Positions 23,325-31,658 of a stretch of DNA of 64,000 nucleotides are shown here, piece by piece. The stretch comes from a virus. The stretch is from the IMG/VR virus record IMGVR_UViG_3300037297_000066, positions 248,001-312,000 of that record. One strand, written 5' to 3'. The position numbers and the translations under genes are program-made. Numbering within the stretch: the stretch's first letter is position 1; every line of letters begins with the position of its first letter. Under the pieces are notes generated by a model. That model searched no databases and had not been told where the DNA came from. It worked only from the letters and a program-made list of their open reading frames with translations.

Positions 23325-24470
23325 ATGGCACAAGGACTTCCCTGTCCTGTTGGTTTGCCTTCCAATGCTGAAGAAGTTCTTCAGCACTACTCGGAACTCT
23401 TGGGAGAACATGCTCCTGGTGATGACCCTCGGAAGGTAGTTGAGGAGCTAGTAGCCAACGGGCTCTTCAAGACCTTCGACTATCAGGAGGTTCTCACACC
23501 CCTGGTATCCTCGTTGACAGCGGCTTCCTTCTTGGGAGTCAGTTGGAACAACTGGTTGAATTTCCTGTACTCATCCAAGAAGGCTCGGGATCGAAATCCT
23601 GAGAATCCTTCTGGGAGATCCCGGTACTTCCCGGAGCCAAAGTCGGGCAGGCTTTGCTCGATCCATGCCACCTTCTCCAGGGAGGACATCCTTGACATCA
23701 GTGCGCATTGGGGGGAGGTCTTCCCTCGGCTGGAACGTCTCGGTCCTGAGCTCCTCGGGTTAGATGAGCTTTTCGAGGCCCACCTTCTGAAGTGCCTGGG
23801 AGCCAGGAGCTACACTTGGCCTGCCGGGCTTCCGACCGAAGTCAACGGATTCTACCGACAGTACGGGAAGTTCGTGACCAAGGTTCTCCGTTGTTCCAGG
23901 TTCCGGGGATCCCGGGAGCTCTTCGAAGAGCTTCAGCAGGACATCTGGGCTCGGCTCATGCAGTCCAACGTGTTGCACCAATTTGCTCGGATGTTCCTCC
24001 AGAACAACTCTTCTCGGGACCCTGAGTACGTAGCCAAGTGTTGCCGAGGCTACCTCAAGTGTGCCGTTCTACGGCACTTTGCCAACTGGGTTCGAGATCG
24101 GGTACGTCACACCAATTCGGAATTCGTTCTGCCTCCTAACGAGGACGGGACCGCTTGGGAGACCACCGTCCCTGAAACCTTCCCTGGGTCCCAGTCTGAG
24201 GAGTGTGGGGTGGAGGAAATCACGGACATGCTCCTGCTATTGGATCACCACGGAAAAACCCTCTCGGTTTCGTGTGACAAGGGGTCCAACGATGAGCGTG
24301 TTCGTCAGGAGGGGGAGGCTACCGAGACCTTTCTGAACAATGTCAACCGGGCGGTTGGCTTGGGGTACACACTTCCCCAAGCGGTCAAAGCGGCGGCCAA
24401 GTCGAACTCTCATCGGGAGATGACTTACCGGCTTTCCCGGATTCGGCGGCCTCGGCAGCGTACGGCCTGA
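23325..24470 (+). CDS. sigma-factor-like protein
   Basis: 381 residues from ATG 23325 (GGAGG 8 nt upstream). The central part (residues about 195-260: ELFEELQQDIWARLMQ ... GYLKCAVLRHFANWVRDR) resembles sigma70 region 2 (helix with DIW, then a VLRHFANW helix). A C-terminal helix-rich region could be a degenerate region 4. Followed closely by another sigma-like gene (24901), so the phage may encode divergent sigma factors for its GGTGTA promoters; inference. Confidence 0.6.
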   Translation: MAQGLPCPVGLPSNAEEVLQHYSELLGEHAPGDDPRKVVEELVANGLFKTFDYQEVLTPLVSSLTAASFLGVSWNNWLNFLYSSKKARDRNPENPSGRSRYFPEPKSGRLCSIHATFSREDILDISAHWGEVFPRLERLGPELLGLDELFEAHLLKCLGARSYTWPAGLPTEVNGFYRQYGKFVTKVLRCSRFRGSRELFEELQQDIWARLMQSNVLHQFARMFLQNNSSRDPEYVAKCCRGYLKCAVLRHFANWVRDRVRHTNSEFVLPPNEDGTAWETTVPETFPGSQSEECGVEEITDMLLLLDHHGKTLSVSCDKGSNDERVRQEGEATETFLNNVNRAVGLGYTLPQAVKAAAKSNSHREMTYRLSRIRRPRQRTA

Positions 24471-24877
24471 TGCTATCAGACGGGGTCATCGTCTGCGATC
24501 GGTGTGGTCAACGCAGCTGTCCGGTTGATCTGCTGACCTACGACCTACACGTCTACGACGAGAATGAGATCAAGCCTGGCCCAAGCGGCTGCCCTGAAGG
24601 GGATCGGGGAGACTTCGTGTTCTTGGACCCTACGGGTATTTTTGGGGGGACCCACCCGGGACACGAGCATTGGTGTATGCGTTGTTGGAACCAGGTCACC
24701 AAACCCTACATGACGGTTCCCCTTCGGTATCGGACGGCCACGGCTTGGGAACGCCTGATTTTGGATCGGGATGTGGTGATGGTTCCAGAGGGAGCCCCCG
24801 AGGTTCCGTGGCTCCAGCAGCCTTGTTGGAACCATCAAGCCCACCGGTTTTGGAAGGCTAGGCGGTCGGCCGGATAG
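24470..24877 (+). CDS. zinc-ribbon protein with internal AWERLI motif
   Basis: 135 residues; ATG shares a base with the preceding TGA. CDRCGQRSC near residue 9 and CMRC near residue 69 form a zinc site. TATAWERLILDRD near residue 90 is the recurrent W-E-R-L motif, here followed by 40 more residues. Confidence 0.65.
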   Translation: MLSDGVIVCDRCGQRSCPVDLLTYDLHVYDENEIKPGPSGCPEGDRGDFVFLDPTGIFGGTHPGHEHWCMRCWNQVTKPYMTVPLRYRTATAWERLILDRDVVMVPEGAPEVPWLQQPCWNHQAHRFWKARRSAG

Positions 24878-24900
24878 TCTTTCGATGGATCGTCAGGGGC

Positions 24901-25686
24901 ATGAATCAGAAGTTGGCTTCTGAGGCGGCTGAGCTCCACCGCCAGATCTATGCCTCGCTACCGTTCACCGTCAGGTTGGCTCACCTGTGGCTCAAGCTGT
25001 CTTTTTCCGACGCTGAGCTGATTGGGAGGCTCTCCTACGCGATTTTCCTCTCCCTGGGGGTCCAAGGTATCCCGGACATCAAAGGGATGCCAGCGCTCGA
25101 ATTTGCGGCCAAGAAGGGTATCCGGGGTCCCCGGGACATGACTAAGGTTCCTACTGGTGTTGGCCAGCGATTTGGCCGGGTAGCCATAGGGAGCGTTATC
25201 AAGATCTTGCCTTCATATCTACGGAGCACGGACGCCAAGGACGAGATCGTAGGGAAGGTGGTAGAGAAGCTGCTCAAGGGGGAGTACAACAAGCCAGGGT
25301 TGTCAGGGGTCCCTCTCAAGCAGGCCGAGAATTACGTCATAATGGCGTTGAAAAACGAGACCAGGAACTACCTGCGTGGGCAAGCCTACCGGCAGACCAC
25401 CCCCATGGTCAACGAGGAGGGGGAGTTCCTGGATTTTCGAAACCCAGAGGAGTTCCTGGAGATAGCTCAGGATCTGACCCCTGGGGAGATCCGGCAAATG
25501 TTCCAGGAGCTGGACCAGGTGGGTAAGGGCTCTCGGGGATCAGATTACTTGAGGCTGCTCTTGGAGGGGTACAGCCAGACGGACATCTCTCGTCAGTTGG
25601 GAGTGTCGATCCCGGCTGTGACCAAGTGGCTTCGCAACAACAAGCAGACGATCAAAGGCATCATCCACAAGTATCTGGCCGCTTAG
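24901..25686 (+). CDS. sigma-factor-like protein with region-4 HTH
   Basis: 261 residues. AKDEIVGKVVEKLLKGEYN ... NYVIMALKNETRNYLRG (residues about 112-160) matches sigma region 2, and DYLRLLLEGYSQTDISRQLG with VSIPAVTKWLRNNK (about 212-245) is a region-4 helix-turn-helix. Architecture matches phage-encoded ECF-like sigma factors. Likely directs host RNA polymerase to phage promoters. Confidence 0.75.
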   Translation: MNQKLASEAAELHRQIYASLPFTVRLAHLWLKLSFSDAELIGRLSYAIFLSLGVQGIPDIKGMPALEFAAKKGIRGPRDMTKVPTGVGQRFGRVAIGSVIKILPSYLRSTDAKDEIVGKVVEKLLKGEYNKPGLSGVPLKQAENYVIMALKNETRNYLRGQAYRQTTPMVNEEGEFLDFRNPEEFLEIAQDLTPGEIRQMFQELDQVGKGSRGSDYLRLLLEGYSQTDISRQLGVSIPAVTKWLRNNKQTIKGIIHKYLAA

Positions 25687-25698
25687 TCGATTGACTCT

Positions 25699-25709
25699 CG
25701 GTGTATTGA
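25699..25709 (+). promoter_or_regulatory. GGTGTA-type putative promoter
   Basis: CGGTGTATTGA, 33 nt before the methyltransferase ATG (25743); flanked by CTCTC/GAGAG arms forming a small hairpin. Confidence 0.45.
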
Positions 25710-25742
25710 GAGGGTAGTCTCAAACCCCTCTTGGGAGTTTCG

Positions 25743-27233
25743 ATGGACTACCGTAACCAGGTTCTATTGGGGGATTGTCTAACGTTGCTACGGCAGCTGC
25801 CAAGCGACACCTTTGACATTTGCATCACGGATCCTCCCTACGGATTGGGAAAGAAGGCTCCTCGTCCGGAAGAGATCCTAGCCTTCTTCATGGGGGCCAG
25901 CCTCGACACCGGGGGTGACTTCATGAACTCGGATTGGGAGATCCCCACCGTTGAGGTGTGGAAGGAGATCTACCGAGTCCTCAAGCCAGGTGCTCATGTG
26001 ATTTCGTTTGGGGGCACCAGGACGTGGGACTTGATCTCGATTGGACTCCGGTTGGCAGGTTTCTCTTACCGGGACACTATCGCCGATGAACACCCTGCTC
26101 TTCAGTGGCTCCAGAGCCAGGGGATGCCCAAGAGTCACAACGTCAGCAAAGCTTACGACAAGAAAAAGGGTATTGATGTCAAGGCAGAGGACTACAAGGG
26201 GCCCGTCACTGACGAGGCTGTTGAGTGGTCTGGGTACGGTACAGGGCTCAAACCCACGTGGGAGCCTATCCTCGTGTTCCGAAAGCCCTTCAAGGGAACG
26301 GTAGCGAAGAACGTTCAGAAGCACGGTACGGGGGCTCTCAACATCGACGCTTGCCGGGTCAAGCATGCTAGTCGAGAAGACTTCGAGCAGCACAAAGCCC
26401 AGGTTGAAGAGGTTCGTAAGAAGGGGGGCGTCCGAGGCGACTCCTGGAAGAACTCTTCAGACTTGAGTGGGGCGTCCGAGGTGACGGAGGCGGGGCGTTG
26501 GCCTCCCAACACAATCTTCGAGCACACTCCTGGTTGCCGGAAAGTGGGAGTGAAAGAGGTTGCCCCCCATCCCCAAGGTTCAGATCGGTTCCAAAAGACT
26601 TCTGGAGGAGATTTCTCTAGTGATTACCAGAACCAGAGGGCTCAGGAAGATCCTGACTATCTGTACGAATGGGAGTGTGCGCCTGGTTGTCCGGCAGCGG
26701 CCTTGAACAAGCAGACGGGAGATCGTCCTAGTACTCTGACAGGTCGAGCTGATCCTAGTAAAAGTCACGCCCACCCGGGAACCCAGACTAACCCTAACTC
26801 AACATTCTTGGGGGAGCGAACTTACCACAGTGCCGTCTATGCTGATTCAGGGGGAGCTTCCAGGTATTACCCTCAGTTTGAGCAGGAGCTGGAGGAACCT
26901 TTTCTGTACGTCGGTAAGGCCAGCAAGCGGGAAGCTTCTCTGAATGGCCGGGTTAAGAAGGTTCACAAGACCCGTAAACCCGTCAAGCTCATGCGGTGGC
27001 TTTGCAGGTTGTCGGGTCGTAAGGGAGCTCTGGTTTTGGACCCTTACTGTGGTTCGGGTTCAACGCTTGTAGCTGCTGATCTGGAAGACATGTTCTGGAC
27101 AGGGATCGAAAGAGATCCTGAGATGCAAGCAGCAGCCGAGCAGCGAGTAGGCATCGTTCACGAAGAGGAACAGAGGCGTAGGGAACAGAGAGAAACCTTT
27201 GCTATGTTCTTCGAGAGAGATGACAACGACTAG
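25743..27233 (+). CDS. DNA adenine/cytosine N-methyltransferase (beta class)
   Basis: 496 residues from ATG 25743. Catalytic DPPY at residues 30-33 comes before the SAM-binding DPYCGSGST near residue 437, the beta-class order (N6-adenine or N4-cytosine). A 300-residue insert separates them, containing CRV and CAPGC cysteine segments that may bind zinc. Probably protects phage DNA from host restriction. No cognate nuclease is adjacent. Confidence 0.93.
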   Translation: MDYRNQVLLGDCLTLLRQLPSDTFDICITDPPYGLGKKAPRPEEILAFFMGASLDTGGDFMNSDWEIPTVEVWKEIYRVLKPGAHVISFGGTRTWDLISIGLRLAGFSYRDTIADEHPALQWLQSQGMPKSHNVSKAYDKKKGIDVKAEDYKGPVTDEAVEWSGYGTGLKPTWEPILVFRKPFKGTVAKNVQKHGTGALNIDACRVKHASREDFEQHKAQVEEVRKKGGVRGDSWKNSSDLSGASEVTEAGRWPPNTIFEHTPGCRKVGVKEVAPHPQGSDRFQKTSGGDFSSDYQNQRAQEDPDYLYEWECAPGCPAAALNKQTGDRPSTLTGRADPSKSHAHPGTQTNPNSTFLGERTYHSAVYADSGGASRYYPQFEQELEEPFLYVGKASKREASLNGRVKKVHKTRKPVKLMRWLCRLSGRKGALVLDPYCGSGSTLVAADLEDMFWTGIERDPEMQAAAEQRVGIVHEEEQRRREQRETFAMFFERDDND

Positions 27234-27514
27234 TTGGAAATATCGTCGAACTCTTTACTGAGCTTCTTGTCGTATTCGACTACTTTCCCGTTGACTCGGA
27301 TCTCGTTGATACGGTCGGCCCCATCTCCGTCGAACCCACCCACAGGCTTCTTACCGCAGTTCAATCCTCGGGAGGCTCCTACGTCTCCACACCACTGGAG
27401 GAACTGAAGAATTCGGATGACGGACTTCACACCGTCTGTGTCAGCCACCTCACATTCTATAGTCACGGTGGGGCGGTCGTCGGCGGCCATTCTTCGGTCG
27501 TAGTCGTAGCCCAT
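27230..27514 (-). CDS. YDYDR-tag protein
   Basis: 94 residues; N-terminus MGYDYDRRMAADDRP is the recurrent tag; the rest is a strand-rich domain. First of three consecutive tagged genes on this strand. Converges on the methyltransferase with a 4-nt overlap. Confidence 0.7.
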   Translation of the reverse strand: MGYDYDRRMAADDRPTVTIECEVADTDGVKSVIRILQFLQWCGDVGASRGLNCGKKPVGGFDGDGADRINEIRVNGKVVEYDKKLSKEFDDISN

Positions 27515-27838
27515 CTAGACAGGGTCCTTGTCGGAAGTCGCCAACCGTTTTTGGTGGAGCATCTTCAGGTGTTTCTGAACGGCATCCGTTCGTAACACTC
27601 TGTCCACTGTGTGGTCCAACCCTCGGTTGATGTCCAAGACTTTTCCGTTTGCATCCTGTCTGAGAATAGCCTTGAAGGGTTTGATCTTGCCCCCCATCCC
27701 CAACTCTCCTTCTATGTCGGTGTAGGAGATCCCTCCCACACCTTTGGTAGAAAGATTCTTGGTGATAATCAGAGAGAAAGGAAGAACTCCTTTGATCAAG
27801 GATCCTGCAGTGCGGCGATCGTAGTCGTATTTGCTCAT
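27515..27838 (-). CDS. YDYDR-tag protein
   Basis: 107 residues; MSKYDYDRRTAGSLIKG N-terminus. The body contains KIKPFKAILRQDANGKV, similar in pattern to FKATIILKKGKIYKV in the upstream gene, so the bodies may be distant paralogs. Stop directly abuts the next gene. Confidence 0.7.
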   Translation of the reverse strand: MSKYDYDRRTAGSLIKGVLPFSLIITKNLSTKGVGGISYTDIEGELGMGGKIKPFKAILRQDANGKVLDINRGLDHTVDRVLRTDAVQKHLKMLHQKRLATSDKDPV

Positions 27839-27847
27839 GGTACTTGA

Positions 27848-28330
27848 TCATCCATAGGTGGTTTTAAGGTAGCTCTCGACTTCAGTACTCCAGAGAGCTC
27901 CTTTGGCCAAGTCACTTCCTTCGGACAAGGTCACTTTGTAGATCTTGCCCTTCTTGAGGATGATGGTGGCCTTGAATCTTTCGTAACCCTTGCCAATTCC
28001 AACACCGCCTTCTAGTACGATGAGCGTTCCGTAGGATTTCGGGGGGTCGGAATCCTCTCTTGAGATCTCTACCTTGAAGGGGGTTGATCCTTTGAGGGTC
28101 TTGGCGGCGGTTCGATCGTAGCTGTATGCGTTCATGGTGTTCTCTTTAGAGGTTTTGCCTAGGTCTCTGAGCAGAGCTTCTGCGTGGTCAAAGGAGGGTC
28201 TGCGGGACTTGATCTCGTGTGCTTTCCCATCCACGGTTAGGAACCACTTACGCCCTTCTTTCTTGAGCGTGGCCCTTCCGTTGAGGCCACTGTATCCTCC
28301 ACCGGGAAGTGGTTTCCAAGACCAGGTCAT
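27848..28330 (-). CDS. two-part protein with internal YSYDR tag
   Basis: 160 residues. Residues 1-65 form a small strand-rich module (RKWFLTVDGKAHEIKS); Met66 (nt 28135) begins MNAYSYDRTAAKTLKG, a complete tag that elsewhere marks an N-terminus, then an 85-residue body like its neighbours. Either a fusion or an internal translation start. Confidence 0.65.
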   Translation of the reverse strand: MTWSWKPLPGGGYSGLNGRATLKKEGRKWFLTVDGKAHEIKSRRPSFDHAEALLRDLGKTSKENTMNAYSYDRTAAKTLKGSTPFKVEISREDSDPPKSYGTLIVLEGGVGIGKGYERFKATIILKKGKIYKVTLSEGSDLAKGALWSTEVESYLKTTYG

Positions 28331-28333
28331 ATC

Positions 28334-28951
28334 TCACCAGGTGAAGTTTCCTTCCAACTTCCTCATCTGTAATTTGCTGATGATCCAAGGGCCGTGCATG
28401 GTGCTGCAGAAGAGGCCCCCGGCCCACCGCTTTCGATCGTAGTCGCTCAAGTCTCGAAGAGCTCGATCCCTACGGCAGATTATGTTGTGGTTCGCCGCTT
28501 GGATCATGTCTTCTCGGAAGTCTCCCCAGATGGGAGCGTGAGCCAGCACCCAGACGCTGTAGTCTACGAAGCCTTCCTCGTAAAAAGGGTCACCTTCGGG
28601 GAACAGAGCCAAGCTGGCGTGACACAGTTCGTGTGTCAGCTTCTCCAGGGTGCGCCCTGGTTTGCCTTCGACGTAGGAGGGACAAAGGCTGATCTGTCCT
28701 GACCACGGAGCGTAGCTGGCGTTGGCTCCAGCTGAGTGAGCTCCGTCGCTGACAGTTCCGATCTCTACCGCAGGTTCCTTCCCCCACGGTCCCAAAGCTT
28801 CCCCCACCAAACCGTATGCAATTGAGGCCCACGTCTCGACGAATTGGTCCCACTGGGATCCGAAGATCTTGCACACGAACCGTTGAGAGGCGGTTTTGTG
28901 CCTTCTAGATGCTTGGTCTAGTTGTTGCGTTACTGCTTCGGGGAGTGTCAC
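28334..28951 (-). CDS. putative zinc metallopeptidase
   Basis: 205 residues. LTHELCHASLALFPEGDPFYEEGF supplies HExxH with a downstream EEGF glutamate, the minimal gluzincin-like arrangement. Position upstream of three YDYDR-tag genes is notable; another HExxH protein (40270) itself carries the tag. Could process phage proteins; inference. Confidence 0.75.
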   Translation of the reverse strand: MTLPEAVTQQLDQASRRHKTASQRFVCKIFGSQWDQFVETWASIAYGLVGEALGPWGKEPAVEIGTVSDGAHSAGANASYAPWSGQISLCPSYVEGKPGRTLEKLTHELCHASLALFPEGDPFYEEGFVDYSVWVLAHAPIWGDFREDMIQAANHNIICRRDRALRDLSDYDRKRWAGGLFCSTMHGPWIISKLQMRKLEGNFTW

Positions 28952-29005
28952 TGTTACAGTGAACGCAAAAGAACTTCTTTTGAACTCCCTGATGGTGGAG
29001 GTTCT

Positions 29006-29674
29006 ATGCCCAACCAGCTCAACGTAGGCAACTACTTCATCACTCAGTCAGTGGCTACTCCGACGGTTCCGTTTGGAGGACACCCGACGTTGAAGGGTTT
29101 GGGAGTACCCCCTCAGGTTCGTCCCCTTCTGACGGATCTGGCTTTCGAGGCTTCTGGACGAGGTGTTTTCCCGCTCACTCAGCCGGGGAGGTTCCCTCGG
29201 GGCTCCAGGATGCCGGGTGTCCAGGGGACTATGAGGATCGACTTTACTCTTGCTGCCAATGGAACAGGTAGGACAATAGCCTACCTTGCCCCACAGGTGG
29301 TGAGTCCCACGCAGTACATAAAGGTCGGAATTGACACGTCAAATCGACCGACTTTGACCATCAAGGATGTCGCTGGGACTACGGTTGCCTTGGTGTCTAG
29401 CCCGAGCTACCCTGCTCTTCCTCAGTCAGGGTTGGCCACTATTCATCTGGTGTGGGACTCCAGGAACGTGGTAGTGGGTGCCCGTCACGCTTTGCTTCGG
29501 GTCGAGGTCCCGGGGCGTGACGTGACCACTCCGGACGCTAACTGGGCGACGGACCCCACCTCTGAATGGGTGCACTTCACTCCCGAGTACCTCGTGGTGG
29601 GGGCGTCCCTGGGGGACGCTGACTTCAATGGAGTAGTGAATCTGGTGCAGATGGCCTGCACCGTTCAGACGTGA
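29006..29674 (+). CDS. putative virion/lectin-like (jelly-roll) protein
   Basis: 222 residues from ATG 29006 (GGAGG 8 nt upstream). GTMRIDFTLAANGTGRTIAYL, IKVGIDTSNRPTLTIKD and LATIHLVWDSR form the strand pattern of a concanavalin/LamG-like sandwich, common in tail-fibre or appendage proteins. No catalytic residues seen. Confidence 0.65.
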   Translation: MPNQLNVGNYFITQSVATPTVPFGGHPTLKGLGVPPQVRPLLTDLAFEASGRGVFPLTQPGRFPRGSRMPGVQGTMRIDFTLAANGTGRTIAYLAPQVVSPTQYIKVGIDTSNRPTLTIKDVAGTTVALVSSPSYPALPQSGLATIHLVWDSRNVVVGARHALLRVEVPGRDVTTPDANWATDPTSEWVHFTPEYLVVGASLGDADFNGVVNLVQMACTVQT

Positions 29675-29742
29675 TCAACGATTTCGTGTACTTACGACGG
29701 GATGAAAAAACTGACTTTTTTCTGTTGCAGGCCCGTCCAAGC

Positions 29743-29753
29743 CGGTGTACAGT
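29743..29753 (+). promoter_or_regulatory. GGTGTA-type putative promoter for the tRNA array
   Basis: CGGTGTACAGT, followed by 440 nt of non-coding sequence leading to the first array tRNA. Confidence 0.45.
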
Positions 29754-30192
29754 CCTAGAGTTCGAAGGCTTCTGGCCTTCACCCCCTCCCTCCGGAGGGT
29801 CTCTAGATAGAACGAGTTGAGCAGGACAATGACCGCCAGGAAACATACCACACTAAGAGGCTCACAGGGAGCCCAGTGGTCGTGTGTCCAAGGACAGGCG
29901 GCTGAAAAGCGCCCAGATAGCGCATATCTCCTGCCCGCCACCTCCATTCACATGTTCGCCAATTTGGAGGTGGGTACATAGGGCGGCCAGATTCACCACT
30001 AGAGGATGATGAGGCCGCCCTGGGAAACCACGGCGGCCTTAGTCGTTTCAGGAACAAGCATCGGAGGTACAAGAGAGCAACCGGACAACCGGACAACTGG
30101 ACAACTTGACAACTTGACAGGTGTCCAAAGAAAAATCGAAGCCCGGGTTAATAATCGCTCTCCCCATTCGTTGTACTGATAGTTCGAAGATC
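29754..30192 (+). ncRNA. structured leader upstream of the tRNA array
   Basis: No credible gene. Hairpins include GAAGGC/GCCTTC, CCCTCC/GGAGGG and GGGCGGCC/GGCCGCCC (about 29967-30021). A poly-A/poly-T hairpin at 29705-29718 may terminate the upstream gene. Could be precursor leader or an unrecognised RNA. Confidence 0.35.
30078..30117. repeat. five tandem 8-nt repeats
   Basis: Units CAACCGGA, CAACCGGA, CAACTGGA, CAACTTGA, CAACTTGA: an exact 8-nt period with stepwise C-to-T change. The end creates TTGACA. The tail CTTGACAACTTGACAGG recurs at 30724-30740. Confidence 0.7.
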
Positions 30193-30278
30193 GGGGTCGG
30201 AATAGTTGGCTGGTGCCAACAGCGGTCTGTAAAACCGTTGTCTCTGACGGGGTGGTTCGATTCCACACGGCCCCACCA
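30193..30278 (+). tRNA. tRNA-Tyr(GTA)
   Basis: Acceptor GGGGTCG/CGGCCCC, anticodon stem GCGGT/ACCGT with loop CTGTAAA, class II length, T loop TTCGATT, encoded CCA. First gene of the main array. Confidence 0.85.
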
Positions 30279-30301
30279 CAGAAAGGAACACCAACGCCCA
30301 T

Positions 30302-30375
30302 GGGGGTGTAGCTCAATTAGGCAGAGCAGCGGGCTTTTAACCCGAAGGTTGTGGGTTCGATTCCCACCACTCCTA
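30302..30375 (+). tRNA. tRNA-Lys(TTT)
   Basis: Standard cloverleaf, anticodon loop CTTTTAA, T loop TTCGATT; CCA not encoded. Confidence 0.92.
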
Positions 30376-30382
30376 CGAAGAC

Positions 30383-30460
30383 GCCTCAGTAGCTCAATTT
30401 GGTAGAGCAGCGGACTCTTAATCCGAAGGTTTGTGGGTTCAATTCCCTCCTGGGGCACCA
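30383..30460 (+). tRNA. tRNA-Lys(CTT)
   Basis: Acceptor GCCTCAG/CTGGGGC, loop CTCTTAA, T loop TTCAATT, encoded CCA. A second Lys(CTT) is permuted at 32133-32298. Confidence 0.92.
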
Positions 30461-30465
30461 AGACA

Positions 30466-30618
30466 ATGGAGAGTGAAGATCTGAAGAAAGCTGATCCGGG
30501 AGCCTTGCGTAGGTTGGCTACTTTTCTCGGGCTCAAAGAGGTTGAAACCCTTACAAACAAGCAGGTGAAACGCTGGATCAAGCTAGCGACCAGACCCTTG
30601 AAGATCACTATGTACTGA
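30466..30618 (+). CDS. small helical protein inside the tRNA array
   Basis: 50 residues (MESEDLKKADPGALRRLATF then LGLKEVETLTNKQVKRWIKL), resembling a SAP/HeH-like helix pair that could bind nucleic acid. Starts 6 nt after tRNA-Lys(CTT). Confidence 0.55.
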   Translation: MESEDLKKADPGALRRLATFLGLKEVETLTNKQVKRWIKLATRPLKITMY

Positions 30619-30622
30619 AAAT

Positions 30623-30696
30623 ACCGGGTTAGCCCAGTGGTAAGGCAGCAGGCTCTGATCCTGTGTACGAGGGTTCGACTCCTTCACCCGGTGCCA
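30623..30696 (+). tRNA. tRNA-Gln(CTG)
   Basis: Acceptor ACCGGGT/ACCCGGT, loop CTCTGAT, T loop TTCGACT, encoded CCA. Confidence 0.9.
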
Positions 30697-30893
30697 GATA
30701 GTAGGGACTAGTTCCCTTCGATCCTTGACAACTTGACAGGACTTTGGATGTCCGCCTCGCCACCTCCTAAGGGTGGAAACGTGGACTCTCAGATCCCCCC
30801 GGTATGGAACCGGAAACGGCTGAGGTTCGCAGCGGTGGTTATCCTCTCCTGAAATTGCCCGTGGGGTTCGTCGGAAACGGTGACCCCACATTT
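30697..30893 (+). other. spacer with promoter-like repeat and hairpins
   Basis: Contains the repeat CTTGACAACTTGACAGG (30724-30740) and a GTGGGG/CCCCAC hairpin (about 30861-30889). No gene seen. Confidence 0.35.
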
Positions 30894-30965
30894 GCCCCTG
30901 TAAGCATCTGGTGAGGCTACTAGCTTGTCACGCTAGCGAGGAGAGTTCGATTCTCTTCAGGGGCG
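30894..30965 (+). tRNA. tRNA-Asp(GTC)
   Basis: Acceptor GCCCCTG/CAGGGGC, loop TTGTCAC, T loop TTCGATT, discriminator G. Confidence 0.9.
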
Positions 30966-30967
30966 CC

Positions 30968-31133
30968 GACTGACATCCCGCCGAGATGAGCCTACAAGCA
31001 ATCTGCTGGTTCGAATCCAGCCTCCGGCACCGGGGCTTAGCCCTATCCCTGCCGGAGTGGCCAAATTGGAAAAGGCAACAGTCTGAAGAAACTGTGTACA
31101 ACGCAATCCCGCTCTCACACTCGGATGTCAGTC
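30968..31133 (+). tRNA. circularly permuted tRNA-Phe(GAA)
   Basis: Gene order is 3' half, spacer, 5' half. The T arm GCTGG-TTCGAAT-CCAGC (31005-31021) and acceptor strand CTCCGGC plus A-CCG come first; an 18-nt spacer follows; then acceptor strand GCCGGAG (31051), D arm and anticodon arm ACAGT/ACTGT with GAA. The 3' and 5' acceptor strands pair perfectly. The outer ends pair as GACTGACATCC (30968-30978) and GGATGTCAGTC (31123-31133). Between outer helix and tRNA halves lie conserved strands (CCGCCGAG-AT-GAGC-CTACAAGCA on the left; GCTC-TCACA-CTCG on the right) forming further 4-bp helices. The anticodon loop is 8 nt. Confidence 0.8.
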
Positions 31134-31136
31134 TAT

Positions 31137-31209
31137 CCCAAAGTAGGCAAACTGGTACGCCGGACCGCTGTTAACGGTTTGATTGAGGGTTCGAATCCTT
31201 CCTTTGGGG
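31137..31209 (+). tRNA. tRNA-Asn(GTT)
   Basis: Acceptor CCCAAAG/CTTTGGG, loop CTGTTAA, T loop TTCGAAT, discriminator G. Confidence 0.9.
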
Positions 31210-31213
31210 CTAT

Positions 31214-31295
31214 GCTCAGGTGGCGGAATGGCAGACGCAGTCGGTTGAGGGCCGGCCGTCCTAGTGACGTGGGAGTTCGAGTCTCCCCCTGAGCA
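31214..31295 (+). tRNA. tRNA-Leu(GAG)
   Basis: Class II; acceptor GCTCAGG/CCTGAGC, D arm GCGGAATGGCAGACGC shared by all Leu tRNAs here, loop TTGAGGG. Confidence 0.9.
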
Positions 31296-31301
31296 CCCTA
31301 T

Positions 31302-31377
31302 GGTGGCTGTACTCGTCTGGTGACGAGGGCTGACTGTGAATCAGCGGAGGCGGGTTCGATTCCCGTCAGTCACCCCA
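31302..31377 (+). tRNA. tRNA-His(GTG)
   Basis: Acceptor GTGGCTG/CAGTCAC with G-1 and C73 as His identity requires, loop CTGTGAA, encoded CCA. A second His tRNA is at 44963. Confidence 0.93.
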
Positions 31378-31378
31378 A

Positions 31379-31462
31379 GCCTAAGTGGCGGAATGGCAGA
31401 CGCCCCGGTCTCAAAAACCGGTGTCCCTAGTGGGCGTGAGAGTTCGAGTCTCTCCTTAGGCA
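31379..31462 (+). tRNA. tRNA-Leu(CAA)
   Basis: Class II; acceptor GCCTAAG/CTTAGGC, loop CTCAAAA, T loop TTCGAGT. Confidence 0.9.
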
Positions 31463-31566
31463 CTGACCCAGCGCAATTTCCTCCAACAGGTTGGCGTAGA
31501 CGTGGTTCGAGTCCACGAGGATACCGTTGGGTACGGCTTGTCGAGGGGCCCCTTGGCAAGTCTATT
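31463..31566 (+). ncRNA. tRNA-like RNA with orphan T arm
   Basis: T arm CGTGG-TTCGAGT-CCACG at 31501-31517 has no matching tRNA 5' half nearby in either order. ACCCAGCG pairs with CGTTGGGT around it, with inner hairpin CCAAC/GTTGG; downstream GAGGGG/CCCCTT hairpin. Either a decayed tRNA or an unusual tRNA-like RNA. Confidence 0.4.
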
Positions 31567-31651
31567 GCTACAGTGGCGGAATGGCAGACGCGCCAGCCTC
31601 AGAAGCTGGTATCCTTGAATGGGTGTGGGAGTTCGAGTCTCCCCTGTAGCA
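31567..31651 (+). tRNA. tRNA-Leu(CAG)
   Basis: Class II; acceptor GCTACAG/CTGTAGC, loop CTCAGAA. Confidence 0.9.
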
Positions 31652-31658
31652 CTAGTTT

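Noticed and set aside
29754-30192. CRISPR array or leader
   Set aside because: Only one 8-nt tandem repeat block; no repeat-spacer organisation anywhere in the window.
30968-31133. Flanks of the permuted tRNAs as a known self-cleaving ribozyme (hammerhead, twister, pistol)
   Set aside because: Core motifs (e.g. CTGATGA with GAAA, or twister pseudoknot strands) are not present across copies; GATGAG in two copies is lost in others.
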